Numbered from the stretch's first letter, positions 7,543 through 15,670 are shown. The stretch: 34,487 nt of DNA from a virus (IMGVR_UViG_3300019890_000111:1-34487), one strand, 5' to 3'. Program-made: numbers and translations. The notes: generated by a model from the letters alone, not told the origin.

Positions 7543-9489
7543 TTACCCCTGCAGCGTCGCCTGCTGCTGCGTAAGCTGGCCGGCCACCTCAACCACGGTG
7601 GTGCCCCCCTGCAGAGACAGAACGAAGAAGCGGACCGAACTGAGGTAGGTCACCTGCCACAGCGCGAACATGTAGTGCTGGGCGATGCTGGCGCGCGTGT
7701 TCATGCCCAGACCAGGCTGCGCCGACGGCGACGAACTGAAAGCGCAGGTGACCAGGAAGTTGTCGATCTGCCCGGCGCCGAGCAAGAGCTTGAGGAACTG
7801 GTTCGACTGCAGCTTGAAGGCGGTACGCAGTGGGTCGTCCGGCTGCTGGGACTGCTCCTCATCGACATACTGGCCGATGAAGCCAGCCGCCGAGCGGGCG
7901 ATATACATGGTCATCCGCCAGTATTCGGCCGGCTTTGTGACGTTAAACAGTGACGAGGACTGGCCATGGCGGACACCGAAGATGTTGCCGCGCGGGATCG
8001 GCTTGGTGATGGTCAGAATGCCGGCGCCTTCCAGTAGCCCGATATCGCTGACCGAGTATGGCAGGTTGCCGGTCTGTGGATTGTTGCGCTCGGTGCCGAT
8101 CACAAGGTTGACCGGCTTGTTGCCGGGCGATTCCTGCGGTCCACGGGTCGCCCACATGCCGCCGATGACGGGCGGGGAGGGAACGAGCCGCTGGACGTTG
8201 TTGATGGTGTCGAAGAAGTAGATCCAGTCCTTGGCGTAGAGGATGGACGGGTCCGCGGCGGCCGCGGAGTTTGCAGCAGCCAGAGCGCCAGCAACGCTTA
8301 GGCCGGAGGCGAGCGAGGAGATCGAGGAGGATCCGAAGGTCTGGTTGAAGGTCAGCAGCGACGCCGGTGCTACGGGATCGGTCAGGCCGCAGCACCAGAC
8401 GATCCCGACGGGAGGGTTGAGGTTGCCAAGCGAGAACAGGCCGGTCGGCGGGGAGAGCGAGACGTTGCCGATGATGGTCGCTGTGGTGACGCCGGAGCGG
8501 CCGTCGGTGCCGCCGGCAAAGGTGGTGGTGCCCGCTGTCGGAGCGCCAACAGCCGGGAAGTTGACTGTGGCCTTGAAGTTGTTGGACGGCCCGCGCGCAG
8601 GGCTTATGCCGACGTTGATCGCGCTCACCAGCGCCTGCGCAAAGCGGGCGCCGGGCAGGCCGGGGTAAAGCTCGGAGATGCCGGTCGGCGGTGTCAGCGT
8701 GACATTCCAGGTGCCGGTCGTCGATCCAGGGGCGATCGTCATGCTCGACTGATTGCCCAGTACGCCAGTGAACAGTGCGCTGATCGTCGCCCCGCCCTGG
8801 CTCGGGGTGGTGGCCCCGATCGCTATGGTCGTGGTGACGGAGCCAACTATGTTTTTGGTCCAAACGATCGTCGGGGTGAGCGTCGTCGGCCAGAACATCG
8901 TCACCACGGCGAGCACGTTGCTGGCGAAGACTCCCGCCGCGGCGAGCGCCGCGTTGGCGTTGATCAAAGTCACAAGCCCGGCGGCCATCGTGGTCGGCGT
9001 GTCGCCGGCCCTCGTCGGGTAGGTCACCGTGATGGGCGAACCCGGGATCGCCGCCGAGGTGGCGATCAGCTGCAGCGCGTCACCGACGGTCAGGGTGCCG
9101 GCGATGGTAGCGGTGGCCGGCGTGGCCGTCGTCGCCACGGCCAGTGTGCCGGTGGCTGGTGTGTCCGTGCCGTCCGAGACCCGGGTTGCCCACCCCTCCA
9201 TCGTCGCCTGGCTGGCCGATTGGGCGAAGGCAAGGAACAGGTCAGTCGCCAGGTCGAACGGGTCGGTCAGCGAGGCGGCCGACATCGCGCCGAACTGCTG
9301 CACGGCGTCGCTGCCAGAACCTAGGTGCACGGGGATCCCGACTGGCCCCCACGAGGCTGTGCCGACGGCGCCGATGACATCGGTCGGCACGCCGGTAATG
9401 AAATTGGGTGGCGCAACGATCTGGATATACGCATCGTCGGTCTGCAGGGCCGGGATATTCAGGGTACCCGCAGTTATTATTTGCACCAT
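7543..9489 (-). CDS. contractile tail sheath protein
   Basis: 648 residues. The N-terminus follows the sheath pattern (IVAPPNFITGVPTDVIGAVG, then ASWGPVGIPVHL). The C-terminal half has the conserved sheath core: DWIYFFDTINNVQRLVPSPP, ERNNPQTGNLPYSVSD, RGNIFGVRHGQ, and the last domain with RTAFKLQSNQFLKLLL. Sheath subunits surround the tube and shorten on contraction, so this gene shows that the phage is a myovirus. Residues of about 130-200 carry a module (TVGDA ... AGDTPTTMAAGL ... INANAALAAAG) that recurs in the next gene upstream, the tail terminator, and looks like an inserted surface domain. Confidence 0.93.
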   Translation of the reverse strand: MVQIITAGTLNIPALQTDDAYIQIVAPPNFITGVPTDVIGAVGTASWGPVGIPVHLGSGSDAVQQFGAMSAASLTDPFDLATDLFLAFAQSASQATMEGWATRVSDGTDTPATGTLAVATTATPATATIAGTLTVGDALQLIATSAAIPGSPITVTYPTRAGDTPTTMAAGLVTLINANAALAAAGVFASNVLAVVTMFWPTTLTPTIVWTKNIVGSVTTTIAIGATTPSQGGATISALFTGVLGNQSSMTIAPGSTTGTWNVTLTPPTGISELYPGLPGARFAQALVSAINVGISPARGPSNNFKATVNFPAVGAPTAGTTTFAGGTDGRSGVTTATIIGNVSLSPPTGLFSLGNLNPPVGIVWCCGLTDPVAPASLLTFNQTFGSSSISSLASGLSVAGALAAANSAAAADPSILYAKDWIYFFDTINNVQRLVPSPPVIGGMWATRGPQESPGNKPVNLVIGTERNNPQTGNLPYSVSDIGLLEGAGILTITKPIPRGNIFGVRHGQSSSLFNVTKPAEYWRMTMYIARSAAGFIGQYVDEEQSQQPDDPLRTAFKLQSNQFLKLLLGAGQIDNFLVTCAFSSSPSAQPGLGMNTRASIAQHYMFALWQVTYLSSVRFFVLSLQGGTTVVEVAGQLTQQQATLQG

Positions 9490-9508
9490 CGCAAGTACTC
9501 CGGGCTGT

Positions 9509-10417
9509 TTAGAAGGTCGTGTTTTGAACGATTGGGGCGAGGACTGCGTAGGTCTGATCGACGACGTTTATTCCGTAGTCGACGCACACCATGAAATCCC
9601 GCCGCATCGTGTCGGACAGCGTGGCTTCGTCGTGCTGGGTGTCGCCGGAGAAGGTCAGCCGGCCCAGAGTGCCGTCCGGGAAGGTCAGGCCGAAGTTCGC
9701 CTCAAGGGTTGCGATCAATGCCTCGATCGGATCGCCGACCGTGATCCTATCGTCCGGTGTGCGTGTCCAAACGACGATCTGGAAGTGCCGCTTGCGGCGT
9801 CCGATCTCGGTCAGCTGGGTGCCCCCATTGCCGACGTTGACCCGGACCGGCACGTACGCATTGGCCATGAGCGACGTCAATGTCACCACTGTGCCGGATA
9901 CGGTCGCCGTCAGCATCGCTGCGATGGCAGGATTGGCATTCAGCAGCGCTGCCGTCTTGGCGGCCATAGTCGCGGCGGTGTCGCCGGCTACGGCTATCGC
10001 GACCACAGCCACGCCGTTGAAGAGGGATGGCGTGAGCACGACGCCGACCGCATCGCCGACGGTCACCGGGTCGAAGAACGAAAGCGTCATCGAGCTGAGT
10101 TGCTGGACGTAGGCTTCCGACAAGATGACGGTCATCGTCGCCGGCGTGAGCGTCTGTCCAACGACTTGAGGCGACCAGCGGGTGGAGTCGGCTGCCAGCC
10201 CCCGATCGTAAACAGTGATCAGGGCGTTCGGGCCGAGCCCGTTGGGGCCGTCGGCGGCCCGGACGTTGTTCTGCAGCGTCTTGGCGCTGGGCCAGTAGAG
10301 GCCGACCTGCACCGTCAGCGGCTTGCCGTTGGTGTCGATCGACGTGGAGACCAGGCCTTGGGTGACAGCGGATACCTGCGCTTGGAGTGCGCAGAGCACC
10401 GTATAGAGGGTTGCCAT
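9509..10417 (-). CDS. tail terminator / tail completion protein
   Basis: 302 residues, immediately upstream of the sheath. The N-terminal helix (ATLYTVLCALQAQVSAVTQG) and the C-terminal part (GRRKRHFQIVVWTRTPDDR, then DPIEALIATLEANFGLTFPDG and RRDFMVCVDYGINVVDQTY) have the layout of the small hexameric proteins that cap the tail before head joining (lambda U/T4 gp15 position). The usual length is 150-200 residues; the excess is explained by an insertion at about 110-185 (TVGDAVGVVL ... AGDTAATMAAKT ... LLNANPAIAAM), homologous to a segment of the sheath. Function is inferred from context and general layout. Confidence 0.6.
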   Translation of the reverse strand: MATLYTVLCALQAQVSAVTQGLVSTSIDTNGKPLTVQVGLYWPSAKTLQNNVRAADGPNGLGPNALITVYDRGLAADSTRWSPQVVGQTLTPATMTVILSEAYVQQLSSMTLSFFDPVTVGDAVGVVLTPSLFNGVAVVAIAVAGDTAATMAAKTAALLNANPAIAAMLTATVSGTVVTLTSLMANAYVPVRVNVGNGGTQLTEIGRRKRHFQIVVWTRTPDDRITVGDPIEALIATLEANFGLTFPDGTLGRLTFSGDTQHDEATLSDTMRRDFMVCVDYGINVVDQTYAVLAPIVQNTTF

Positions 10418-10444
10418 GCTGCATTGACGTCCATGAGTTATCTA

Positions 10445-10558
10445 TTATGGAGGGCATGCTGCGGCGGCGTGGATGGACACGTAGGTTGGCCCGAGAGGCC
10501 GATATGGGGGTGGCTGGAACAATACGGAATCGGGTCGTGCCAGCGGAACATCCGTCAT
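10445..10558 (-). CDS. possible 37-residue proline-rich peptide in the connector-terminator gap
   Basis: The 172 bases between the connector and terminator genes (10418-10589) contain no larger gene. One short frame starts with ATG at 10558 and ends TAA at 10447-10445: MTDVPLARPDSVLFQPPPYR followed by PLGPTYVSIHAAAACPP. Its high proline content and lack of a clear ribosome site leave it doubtful. Otherwise I see only leader sequence in this gap. Confidence 0.2.
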   Translation of the reverse strand: MTDVPLARPDSVLFQPPPYRPLGPTYVSIHAAAACPP

Positions 10559-10589
10559 ACAGCCGGTTTCAAGCCCGGTCCGCAGCGCT

Positions 10590-11406
10590 TCAGCTCGCCT
10601 GCGCGATATAGCGCTGCACCATAAGCTGGTGCCCCACTACGCCGGTCTCCTGGCGGTAGGGGGCTATGACGGTGTAGCGGGCGCCATCCTCGGTGATGAT
10701 CGCGTCACCCTCCGCGGAGGTGTAGCCAGGCAGCGGCGGCAGATAGACGTAGTAGCGTGGCACCGGCAGCATACCGGGCGGGTCGGGCGGCATGTCCTCG
10801 CCGCGGGTCTGGCGGTCGGACGTTCCGAGTCCGCACGGCACGAAAGAGGCAGGGCCGGATGATGGCGCGCCCCAGGCGTAGACCCCATTGGTCAGCACCA
10901 GCGGGGTGTCCCATTCGTGGGTAGCGCGCCACTGCGACGAGTTGTCCGCAAATACCTGCGGATTGAGATCGGGCCGGAAGATCTTGCACCGGTGGTCGAG
11001 CCTGGCGCCAAGGGGTGGGCGCATCGGCGGGTGCCAGGCCAGCCACCGGTGCAAGATCGTTCAGTTCGGCCGTAACCGGTAGGTTGGTCGCCCGATCGCC
11101 GTAGGCGACGCCAGGAAAGAACGGTGGATCAGTTTGCAGGAACACGTCGCCGAGCCAGAACGGCGACATATCGCCGACCAATTCATACCAGAGTGTGCGT
11201 TCTGAGGTCATTGCGACCTCGGCATCCTGGCTGCGCACGCGGTTGCGGTGGGCGTGCGCCTGCGAGCTGACCAGGTACCAGCCGCCAGGGAAGTCACCAC
11301 TGGACCCTGGCGTGACCCGGTAGACGCTGAACGGCTGGCCGATGCGGTTGCCGAATGCGCCCAGTTGCTTGTCGATCAGCCGGGCGAAGACGGAGGCGGT
11401 GGTCAT
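10590..11406 (-). pseudogene. head-tail connector-like protein, frameshifted
   Basis: Two frames together make one plausible protein. Frame A starts at ATG 11406 (overlapping the lipoprotein gene by ATGA) and gives about 115 good residues, including GDFPGGWYLVSSQAHAHRNR and DMSPFWLGDVFLQTDPPFFP. After about 11060 it degrades into Arg/Pro/Ala-rich shadow sequence. Frame B, open from 11060 and one base over, continues with LAWHPPMRPPLGARLDHR, FADNSSQWRATHEWDTPLVL and YYVYLPPLPGYTSAEGDA to TGA at 10590. One extra base (or -2) between 11060 and about 10980 separates them, exactly inside a 16-bp inverted repeat. It may be a real mutation, a read/assembly error at the hairpin, or a translational event. 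Position between head and tail genes suggests a connector or stopper. Confidence 0.6.
10980..11058. repeat. inverted repeat, 16-bp perfect arms
   Basis: GATCTTGCACCGGTGG at 10980-10995 is matched by its exact reverse complement at 11043-11058. Inside, 11001-11009 pairs with 11030-11038 (eight Watson-Crick pairs and one G-T), separated from the outer stem by a 5/4 internal loop. Together they form a 25-pair interrupted hairpin, by far the strongest I noticed in the phage module. It lies in coding sequence at the point where the connector reading frame changes. Confidence 0.9.
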
Positions 11407-11558
11407 CTACGCTCGAAATGCTCGTGCTCGCCGCCATGATGGCCGAAGCCGCCGCCACGGAACACACAACCGGAAAGCAGAACGGCCATCCCCGCGAGGA
11501 AGAAGAGCCAGACAAGTGCCACCGCCACATGATTGGTCTGCGTTGTCAGCTTCGTCAT
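11403..11558 (-). CDS. 51-residue lipoprotein or membrane-anchored peptide
   Basis: The ATG at 11558 has a GAGGTGA ribosome site about eight bases upstream. The peptide starts MTKLTTQTNH, then a hydrophobic segment HVAVALVWLFFLAGMAVLL and a lipobox LSGC with Cys at residue 31. The mature 21 residues are Gly/His-rich (CVFRGGGFGHHGGEHEHFER). The stop overlaps the connector start by ATGA, which supports real translation. Small lipoproteins in phages serve as outer spanins or superinfection-exclusion factors; nothing here decides between these, and no inner spanin, holin or endolysin is visible nearby. Confidence 0.65.
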   Translation of the reverse strand: MTKLTTQTNHVAVALVWLFFLAGMAVLLSGCVFRGGGFGHHGGEHEHFERR

Positions 11559-11608
11559 TGCGCGTCACCTCGGGTTCGCTGCGGCGAGGACGCCGCAGCA
11601 TTGGACCA

Positions 11609-11965
11609 TCAAGCGGCTTTCTGGATTTCCGCGATCTCTGACCAATCTAGAACGGCCTTGGCGACATCCTCTTTCGAGGCGAGTGGCCCGTACTTCCGAA
11701 CGATCTCACATACCCTGGTCCAGACCGGCGGCTCGAAGCATTTGAATTCGATCATTCGGTAGGGCCGGCCGCGAAGATATCCGTAAGCCAGCAGCGCGGC
11801 TCTCTGTTCGCGGCGAACATCGCATGTGCGATGCGACTTCAGACCAAAGAACGTTTGGTCTTGATGCGACTTCCATCGCGGTTTCCAGCGGCGCTCCATC
11901 CGGCGGATGATGGATGCTTCAGCGGCGAGGGAGCAGACCTTAACCTTTAGGTAGACGATAGACAT
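11609..11965 (-). CDS. hypothetical basic protein
   Basis: 118 residues with a strong AGGAG ribosome site before the ATG at 11965. The N-terminal two thirds are very basic (RRMERRWKPRWKSH, RTCDVRREQRAALLAYGYLR), the rest amphipathic helices ending DWSEIAEIQKAA. I do not recognise a family. The charge suggests contact with nucleic acid or with a negatively charged partner. It follows the tRNA-like element and is the first gene after the longest non-coding gap (11966-12071) in the head genes, so it may start its own transcript. Confidence 0.6.
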   Translation of the reverse strand: MSIVYLKVKVCSLAAEASIIRRMERRWKPRWKSHQDQTFFGLKSHRTCDVRREQRAALLAYGYLRGRPYRMIEFKCFEPPVWTRVCEIVRKYGPLASKEDVAKAVLDWSEIAEIQKAA

Positions 11966-12012
11966 GACATAACTCCTTGATTTCCTGTGAAGTGGAGATC
12001 AAAGAGTCCCGG

Positions 12013-12045
12013 CGGATACCTCGCTCTGGGATATTCACGTATCCG
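12013..12045. repeat. small inverted repeat in the leader of the basic-protein gene
   Basis: CGGATAC at 12013-12019 and GTATCCG at 12039-12045 are perfect reverse complements around a 19-base loop. They lie in the 106-base gap between the tRNA-like element and the gene starting at 11965. The repeat could be an operator, an RNA hairpin or a processing site; the rest of the gap shows only the ribosome site at its left end. Confidence 0.35.
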
Positions 12046-12071
12046 GTTTCATCGTCCTACCTCGGGCTAGT

Positions 12072-12144
12072 TGGCGCCCCGCGCCGGAATTGAACCGGGC
12101 CGCCTTTGGATTGAAAGCCGTGGCGCTCGACCAGAAGGCGGGGC
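12072..12144 (-). tRNA. tRNA-like element with encoded CCA (degenerate)
   Basis: Read on the minus strand, GCCCCGC at the 5' end pairs over seven positions with GCGGGGC, followed by G and CCA. A T-arm with GGTTCAATTCC is present and its stem has four good pairs and one C-C mismatch. An anticodon-like stem (GCTTT with AAGGC, one G-T pair) closes a seven-base loop CAATCCA, which lacks the invariant U33. The D-arm pairs poorly (TGG/CCA only) and the variable loop is about three bases short. I therefore cannot assign an amino acid. It begins one base after the stop of the upstream head gene. It may be a decayed phage tRNA or a tRNA-mimicking RNA. Confidence 0.45.
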
Positions 12145-12145
12145 A

Positions 12146-13069
12146 TCAGATCATCCAGTTGGCCATGAACGGTCGTAGCATGGTCTTTATGTCCGGATCC
12201 AGGACGCTCTCGGCGAACCGCTCGATCTGCGTCTTTCCGGCGTTGAAACGCCTGATCTGCGGCCCCATCGGCGCCGCGCCCAGCGCATCGACGATCGCGG
12301 CGCAGGCCACCTTGATCTGTGCCGGCAGATTGTTCGCTTGCCAGCCCGCGTTGTATCGCATCTTGACGTCTGTGTAGTAGGCCAACAGCGTGCCCGCCGG
12401 CACCCAGAGGTCACCCGTGTTGGGGTTTAGACTAGACGCCGGCGTGAAGAATGGCGTCCATGCTGGCGGTCCCCCAAAAGCCGACAGCGTGGAGAGTAAG
12501 TTCGCGTCGTAGAAGTAGCCTAGCATCTGATCAGTGCGCCGGCCGTAACCGTAGCGCCCAATCCCGGACATAAGTTTTGCGACCGGCCATTGCGACAACC
12601 TGGTCACCGACCGCTGGTTTGGCATCGTGAGTTCTTCATCCACCGTCATACCGAATTCCAGCGTCACCGGGGTAGCCGTGCCCGTGTGGGTGAACTGGAC
12701 ATTCGTCAGGGTGATCTGCCCCGTCTTCTGGGCCTGCACGACGCAGGCTTCGACCACAGAGGGCAGCGTCCGGTCGAGCACAACCACATCGCCGATAAGG
12801 GAGTCGCTGTCGCCGACATAACTTGGCAGCGGGACGACCACGCTCGTGCCGGGTGAGATGATGGCGTTGGAGGTGTAGGTGATGGACGGCGCCTTGGCGG
12901 CCATGTAGGCGGGCTGCCCGTTGGCATCGGGAACCCAGACGCAGCCCTCGGGCCGGCGCAGGTAGTGGTCGATCAGCAGGCTGGCCCGCATGACCTGGCC
13001 CCGTGCCGCTAGCGGGACACCGTACTCCTCGTAATCGGCGCTGCTGGTGAGATAGCAGGAGGCGACCAT
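12146..13069 (-). CDS. head-region structural protein, unknown
   Basis: 307 residues. The N-terminus (MVASCYLTSSADYEEYGVPL, then ASLLIDHYLRRPEG) resembles the start of phage head-tail adaptor proteins, in which a D-Y-x-x-L-x-x-R helix opens the fold. The middle is beta-rich; the C-terminal half has helices around NNLPAQIKVACAAIVDALG and IERFAESVLDPDIK. I infer an adaptor or head-completion role from its position between capsid and connector genes and from length; I cannot name a family. The tRNA-like element follows one base after its stop. Confidence 0.55.
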   Translation of the reverse strand: MVASCYLTSSADYEEYGVPLAARGQVMRASLLIDHYLRRPEGCVWVPDANGQPAYMAAKAPSITYTSNAIISPGTSVVVPLPSYVGDSDSLIGDVVVLDRTLPSVVEACVVQAQKTGQITLTNVQFTHTGTATPVTLEFGMTVDEELTMPNQRSVTRLSQWPVAKLMSGIGRYGYGRRTDQMLGYFYDANLLSTLSAFGGPPAWTPFFTPASSLNPNTGDLWVPAGTLLAYYTDVKMRYNAGWQANNLPAQIKVACAAIVDALGAAPMGPQIRRFNAGKTQIERFAESVLDPDIKTMLRPFMANWMI

Positions 13070-13075
13070 CAGCCG

Positions 13076-13516
13076 TCATCCGCCCGACAGGAGGACCTGG
13101 AAGCCCGTGACGGCTGCAATGGCAGCGCCGTTGACGATCTGGATAGTGAACGACATGAATGGATACGGGTAGGCCGGAGCGGTGGTGGCGGAGCCAGGGG
13201 TGAGAGTGCCCGGGATATCGACGATCAGCGGCGTGGCGGCGACGATCGTGTTCGTAATCGGGGGGCGCGCGATCGTCCCGGCCATGTCGACGAACTGAGT
13301 AATCACAAGCGACGCGCCAACGCTCAGGGTCACCGCGACCGTCAGGTAGCGATACCCGTCCGAGAAGATCAGGCCAGAGTTCCAGGTGGCCGAGGCGGCA
13401 ATGCTGGCCGGGATCGGCACCGGGATTTCAGGCGCGTTGATCTGCGCCATACCCCCCGAGCTGATGGTCGATGTATAGCCGCCGTCGGACTCGCTGTCAG
13501 GGGCGACGATCGGCAT
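13076..13516 (-). CDS. head-region beta-rich protein, unknown
   Basis: 146 residues, nearly all Ala/Val/Thr/Pro/Ile in short beta strands (YLTVAVTLSVGASLVITQFVD, with FTIQIVNGAAIAAVTGFQV at the end), no cysteine and no charged core. Such beta-sandwich proteins next to the capsid gene are often decoration or head-fibre proteins. I do not recognise it specifically. It ends six bases before the next gene and begins three bases after the preceding stop. Confidence 0.55.
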   Translation of the reverse strand: MPIVAPDSESDGGYTSTISSGGMAQINAPEIPVPIPASIAASATWNSGLIFSDGYRYLTVAVTLSVGASLVITQFVDMAGTIARPPITNTIVAATPLIVDIPGTLTPGSATTAPAYPYPFMSFTIQIVNGAAIAAVTGFQVLLSGG

Positions 13517-13519
13517 CTA

Positions 13520-13783
13520 TCACCTGTTCCAGCTGTTCGGTAACACGAGGCGGCTCTTCATGGCCTGGCCGGTCATGACCAAATAGCGGCCGATCTCGTC
13601 TGTCGTTTCGGCCTCTCCGTGATAGAACTTGACCTCGTAGGTCTGCGGCTTGCGCTTTTCGCCCGTGTCGTCCCACCACGCCTCGGACTCGAACTCCTTC
13701 GGCAGATGGCCGGCCGGCGCGATGATCAACGTGTGCTCAGCCACTGGCAGTTTGTCCGGTGACCCATGCAGATAAACGATCAT
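13520..13783 (-). CDS. small hypothetical protein downstream of the capsid gene
   Basis: 87 residues: MIVYLHGSPDKLPVAEHTLI, an acidic middle with a Trp pair (SEAWWDDTGEKR) and a basic C-terminus (MKSRLVLPNSWNR). It has 11 bases to the capsid stop and three to the next gene, so it is part of the head operon. No family recognised; a small head-completion or decoration role is only a guess from position. Confidence 0.55.
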   Translation of the reverse strand: MIVYLHGSPDKLPVAEHTLIIAPAGHLPKEFESEAWWDDTGEKRKPQTYEVKFYHGEAETTDEIGRYLVMTGQAMKSRLVLPNSWNR

Positions 13784-13794
13784 AGGCTGCCTCC

Positions 13795-14829
13795 TTAGAT
13801 GCGCTGCACCGCAACCAGGGCATGCGCGTAGCCCGCGCCCTTGGCAATTATAGCATCAAACATTACGGCGACATACTGTCCCGACAACGAACTCTGCAGG
13901 CCCAGCCGGAACAGCTGTGGATTTGGGTTCTGCGTGTTGCCGCTGATATACGGCCGTTCGATCATCTTCTCCGTAGTGACCACGGCGAAGTAGTTCTTGA
14001 AGCCGGCCGGCGGTGCCGCAAAGCCGAAGGCGGCGATGGTCGAGAACGGCAGATAGGCATCGGTGATCATCGGCAGCTGGCCGGCCTGGCTCTCGATGTT
14101 CCGCACAGTGACGCCGGCGACGACGGTGGTGCTCATGGTGATGTTCGACACCTTGGCCTCGGTATCGAGGTAGTGGCCCAAAATGGGATTGAAGTAGATA
14201 GCGGTCGGGCGCGGCTTGAACGTCACGTTCGCCATCATGGTCGCGATGGCGAACTTAATCCCGTCCACCATGGAGGCGCCAGGGGCGACGGTGAACTGCA
14301 GGGTGATCTGCGTGAGCAGCCCGACATACTGGTCTGTGGTGGGGGTGACCAGCGAAGTATCCGTGCCGATCCAGTAAGCGGGGGCGTCAGCGAGGATGAT
14401 GCCATTAACGCAGTCCTCAATGTCCTTCGCCTCCAGACCGGTAAACATCCCCTGCTGTTGCGTAACTTGGATGTCGAACAAAGTCAAGTTGATCTGGTTT
14501 ACTGTCGCCTTGATCATGGCGGGCCGTTCCAAGCGGGTCGGGCCGGACGGGGTCGGCGTCAGATTGCGGGGGTCGGTGAACCCGCCGGCGCCGATCAACA
14601 CCTGCTCGAAGTACCGATGCGGGTGCCCGGTCGCTGGCTTGCTGTCGATGCGCTGGCGTAGCACCGACTCACGCCGGACGATGTCGAGGATCTCCGCCTC
14701 GTACATGTTGACCTCGATCGCGCCGTTGCCCAAAAAATCGGCGGCGGCGGCGATCTGTTGGATGATTGGGTCGGACGCGTTAGCAAAGCGCGCGCCGCCG
14801 ACCCGCTGAGCCGAAGCTGCGAATGACAT
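13795..14829 (-). CDS. major capsid protein
   Basis: 344 residues directly after the protease-scaffold gene. The arrangement and the sequence fit an HK97-fold capsid subunit: an N-terminal helix with the E-loop region (YEAEILDIVRRESVLRQRID and RYFEQVLIGAGGFTDPR), a long central P-domain with TAIYFNPILGHYLDTEAKV, and a C-terminal A-domain ending FDAIIAKGAGYAHALVAV. The subunit would assemble around the scaffold and be trimmed by the protease. The exact family is not clear to me; identity rests on position, length and fold-like pattern. Confidence 0.85.
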   Translation of the reverse strand: MSFAASAQRVGGARFANASDPIIQQIAAAADFLGNGAIEVNMYEAEILDIVRRESVLRQRIDSKPATGHPHRYFEQVLIGAGGFTDPRNLTPTPSGPTRLERPAMIKATVNQINLTLFDIQVTQQQGMFTGLEAKDIEDCVNGIILADAPAYWIGTDTSLVTPTTDQYVGLLTQITLQFTVAPGASMVDGIKFAIATMMANVTFKPRPTAIYFNPILGHYLDTEAKVSNITMSTTVVAGVTVRNIESQAGQLPMITDAYLPFSTIAAFGFAAPPAGFKNYFAVVTTEKMIERPYISGNTQNPNPQLFRLGLQSSLSGQYVAVMFDAIIAKGAGYAHALVAVQRI

Positions 14830-14869
14830 GGCCTAATTTCCTTCTGCGTGGTCGGGGCGCGGTGGCGCG

Positions 14870-15670
14870 TTACTGGCCGTTGGTGGAGATGACGCCGGCC
14901 TTGCTAAGAGCCGTCTTGAGGTACATCCGCTGCGTCGTGTCCATATTGGGCATCGCGGCCAGCGCGGCGTCGATCTTGCCGATGGCGATGGTGCTGCCCT
15001 CTTCCGGCGCAGCGATGCCGGCGCGGGCCAATAGGGTGGCGATCGCCGGCTCCATCGTCTTGCGCTCCGGCGGGGGGCGGAACCCAGTGACCTTGGCCGT
15101 CAGGTCGGCGACCTTGGTGTCCAGCGCGGCTGCGGCGTCCTGAGCCGTCTTCAGGTCCTTGCCCTGCTGTTCGAATGACGCCTGCATGGCCCTGAACTCG
15201 GCGGTCTCTTCGATCTTGATCGTCTGTTGCGCCTGCTGCTGCGGGGGTTCCTGCCGGTGCCGTGGATCAGCGCCAGCCCAATAGGAACCGGAGTCATGAT
15301 AAGCGTGGGGAACCTTGCCTTGGGCGGCGTCGGCTCGCATAGAGTCGGCCATACGACGTATCTGGTTGACGTGGCCTTGCGTGGCATGCAGGCCAACGCC
15401 GTCCTTCTCCATCTGGTCGGCAACCCCCTCCAGCTTCGTCGCATGCGGCTCGATCTTGGCGACCGTTGCGGACACGGCGTGCAGAACCTGCGGAGGCGTC
15501 TTCTTCAACTCTTCAAGCACGGTGGCCTGAGCGGCCTGCGCAGTCTTCAGATCGTCCTGGGCAGTCTTAGCCTCGGCCTGTGACGCCTTCACCGCGTCCA
15601 GTGCAGTCGTAACGGGGCCAAGCGCCGCGTCCAGGGCGGCCTTTAGAGCTTTCGTCATCTCGTCAGTCAT
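14870..15670 (-). CDS. scaffold protein from an internal start within the protease gene
   Basis: Inside the protease gene an ATG at 15670 (Met178) is preceded by a perfect AGGAG six bases away, within the codons for KEHEMTD. It would give a 266-residue protein consisting only of the coiled-coil scaffold domain. The same nesting is established for lambda C/Nu3 and other phages, where the in-frame internal product is the abundant scaffold. The internal site is better than many gene starts in this window. Confidence 0.65.
   Translation of the reverse strand: MTDEMTKALKAALDAALGPVTTALDAVKASQAEAKTAQDDLKTAQAAQATVLEELKKTPPQVLHAVSATVAKIEPHATKLEGVADQMEKDGVGLHATQGHVNQIRRMADSMRADAAQGKVPHAYHDSGSYWAGADPRHRQEPPQQQAQQTIKIEETAEFRAMQASFEQQGKDLKTAQDAAAALDTKVADLTAKVTGFRPPPERKTMEPAIATLLARAGIAAPEEGSTIAIGKIDAALAAMPNMDTTQRMYLKTALSKAGVISTNGQ

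Noticed and set aside
9029-10624. A 531-codon open frame on the plus strand
   Set aside because: It runs antisense to the tail terminator and sheath and has shadow composition (Arg/Gly/Asp-rich with no domain pattern). Its length reflects GC bias; the minus-strand genes are clear.
10705-11040. C-terminal continuation of frame A of the connector gene as real protein
   Set aside because: The residues are Arg/Pro/Ala-rich and are the shifted shadow of frame B, which contains the protein-like sequence to the stop at 10590.
12090-12377. 95-codon plus-strand frame across the tRNA-like element
   Set aside because: Antisense to the head gene and the tRNA-like RNA, with no ribosome site or domain.
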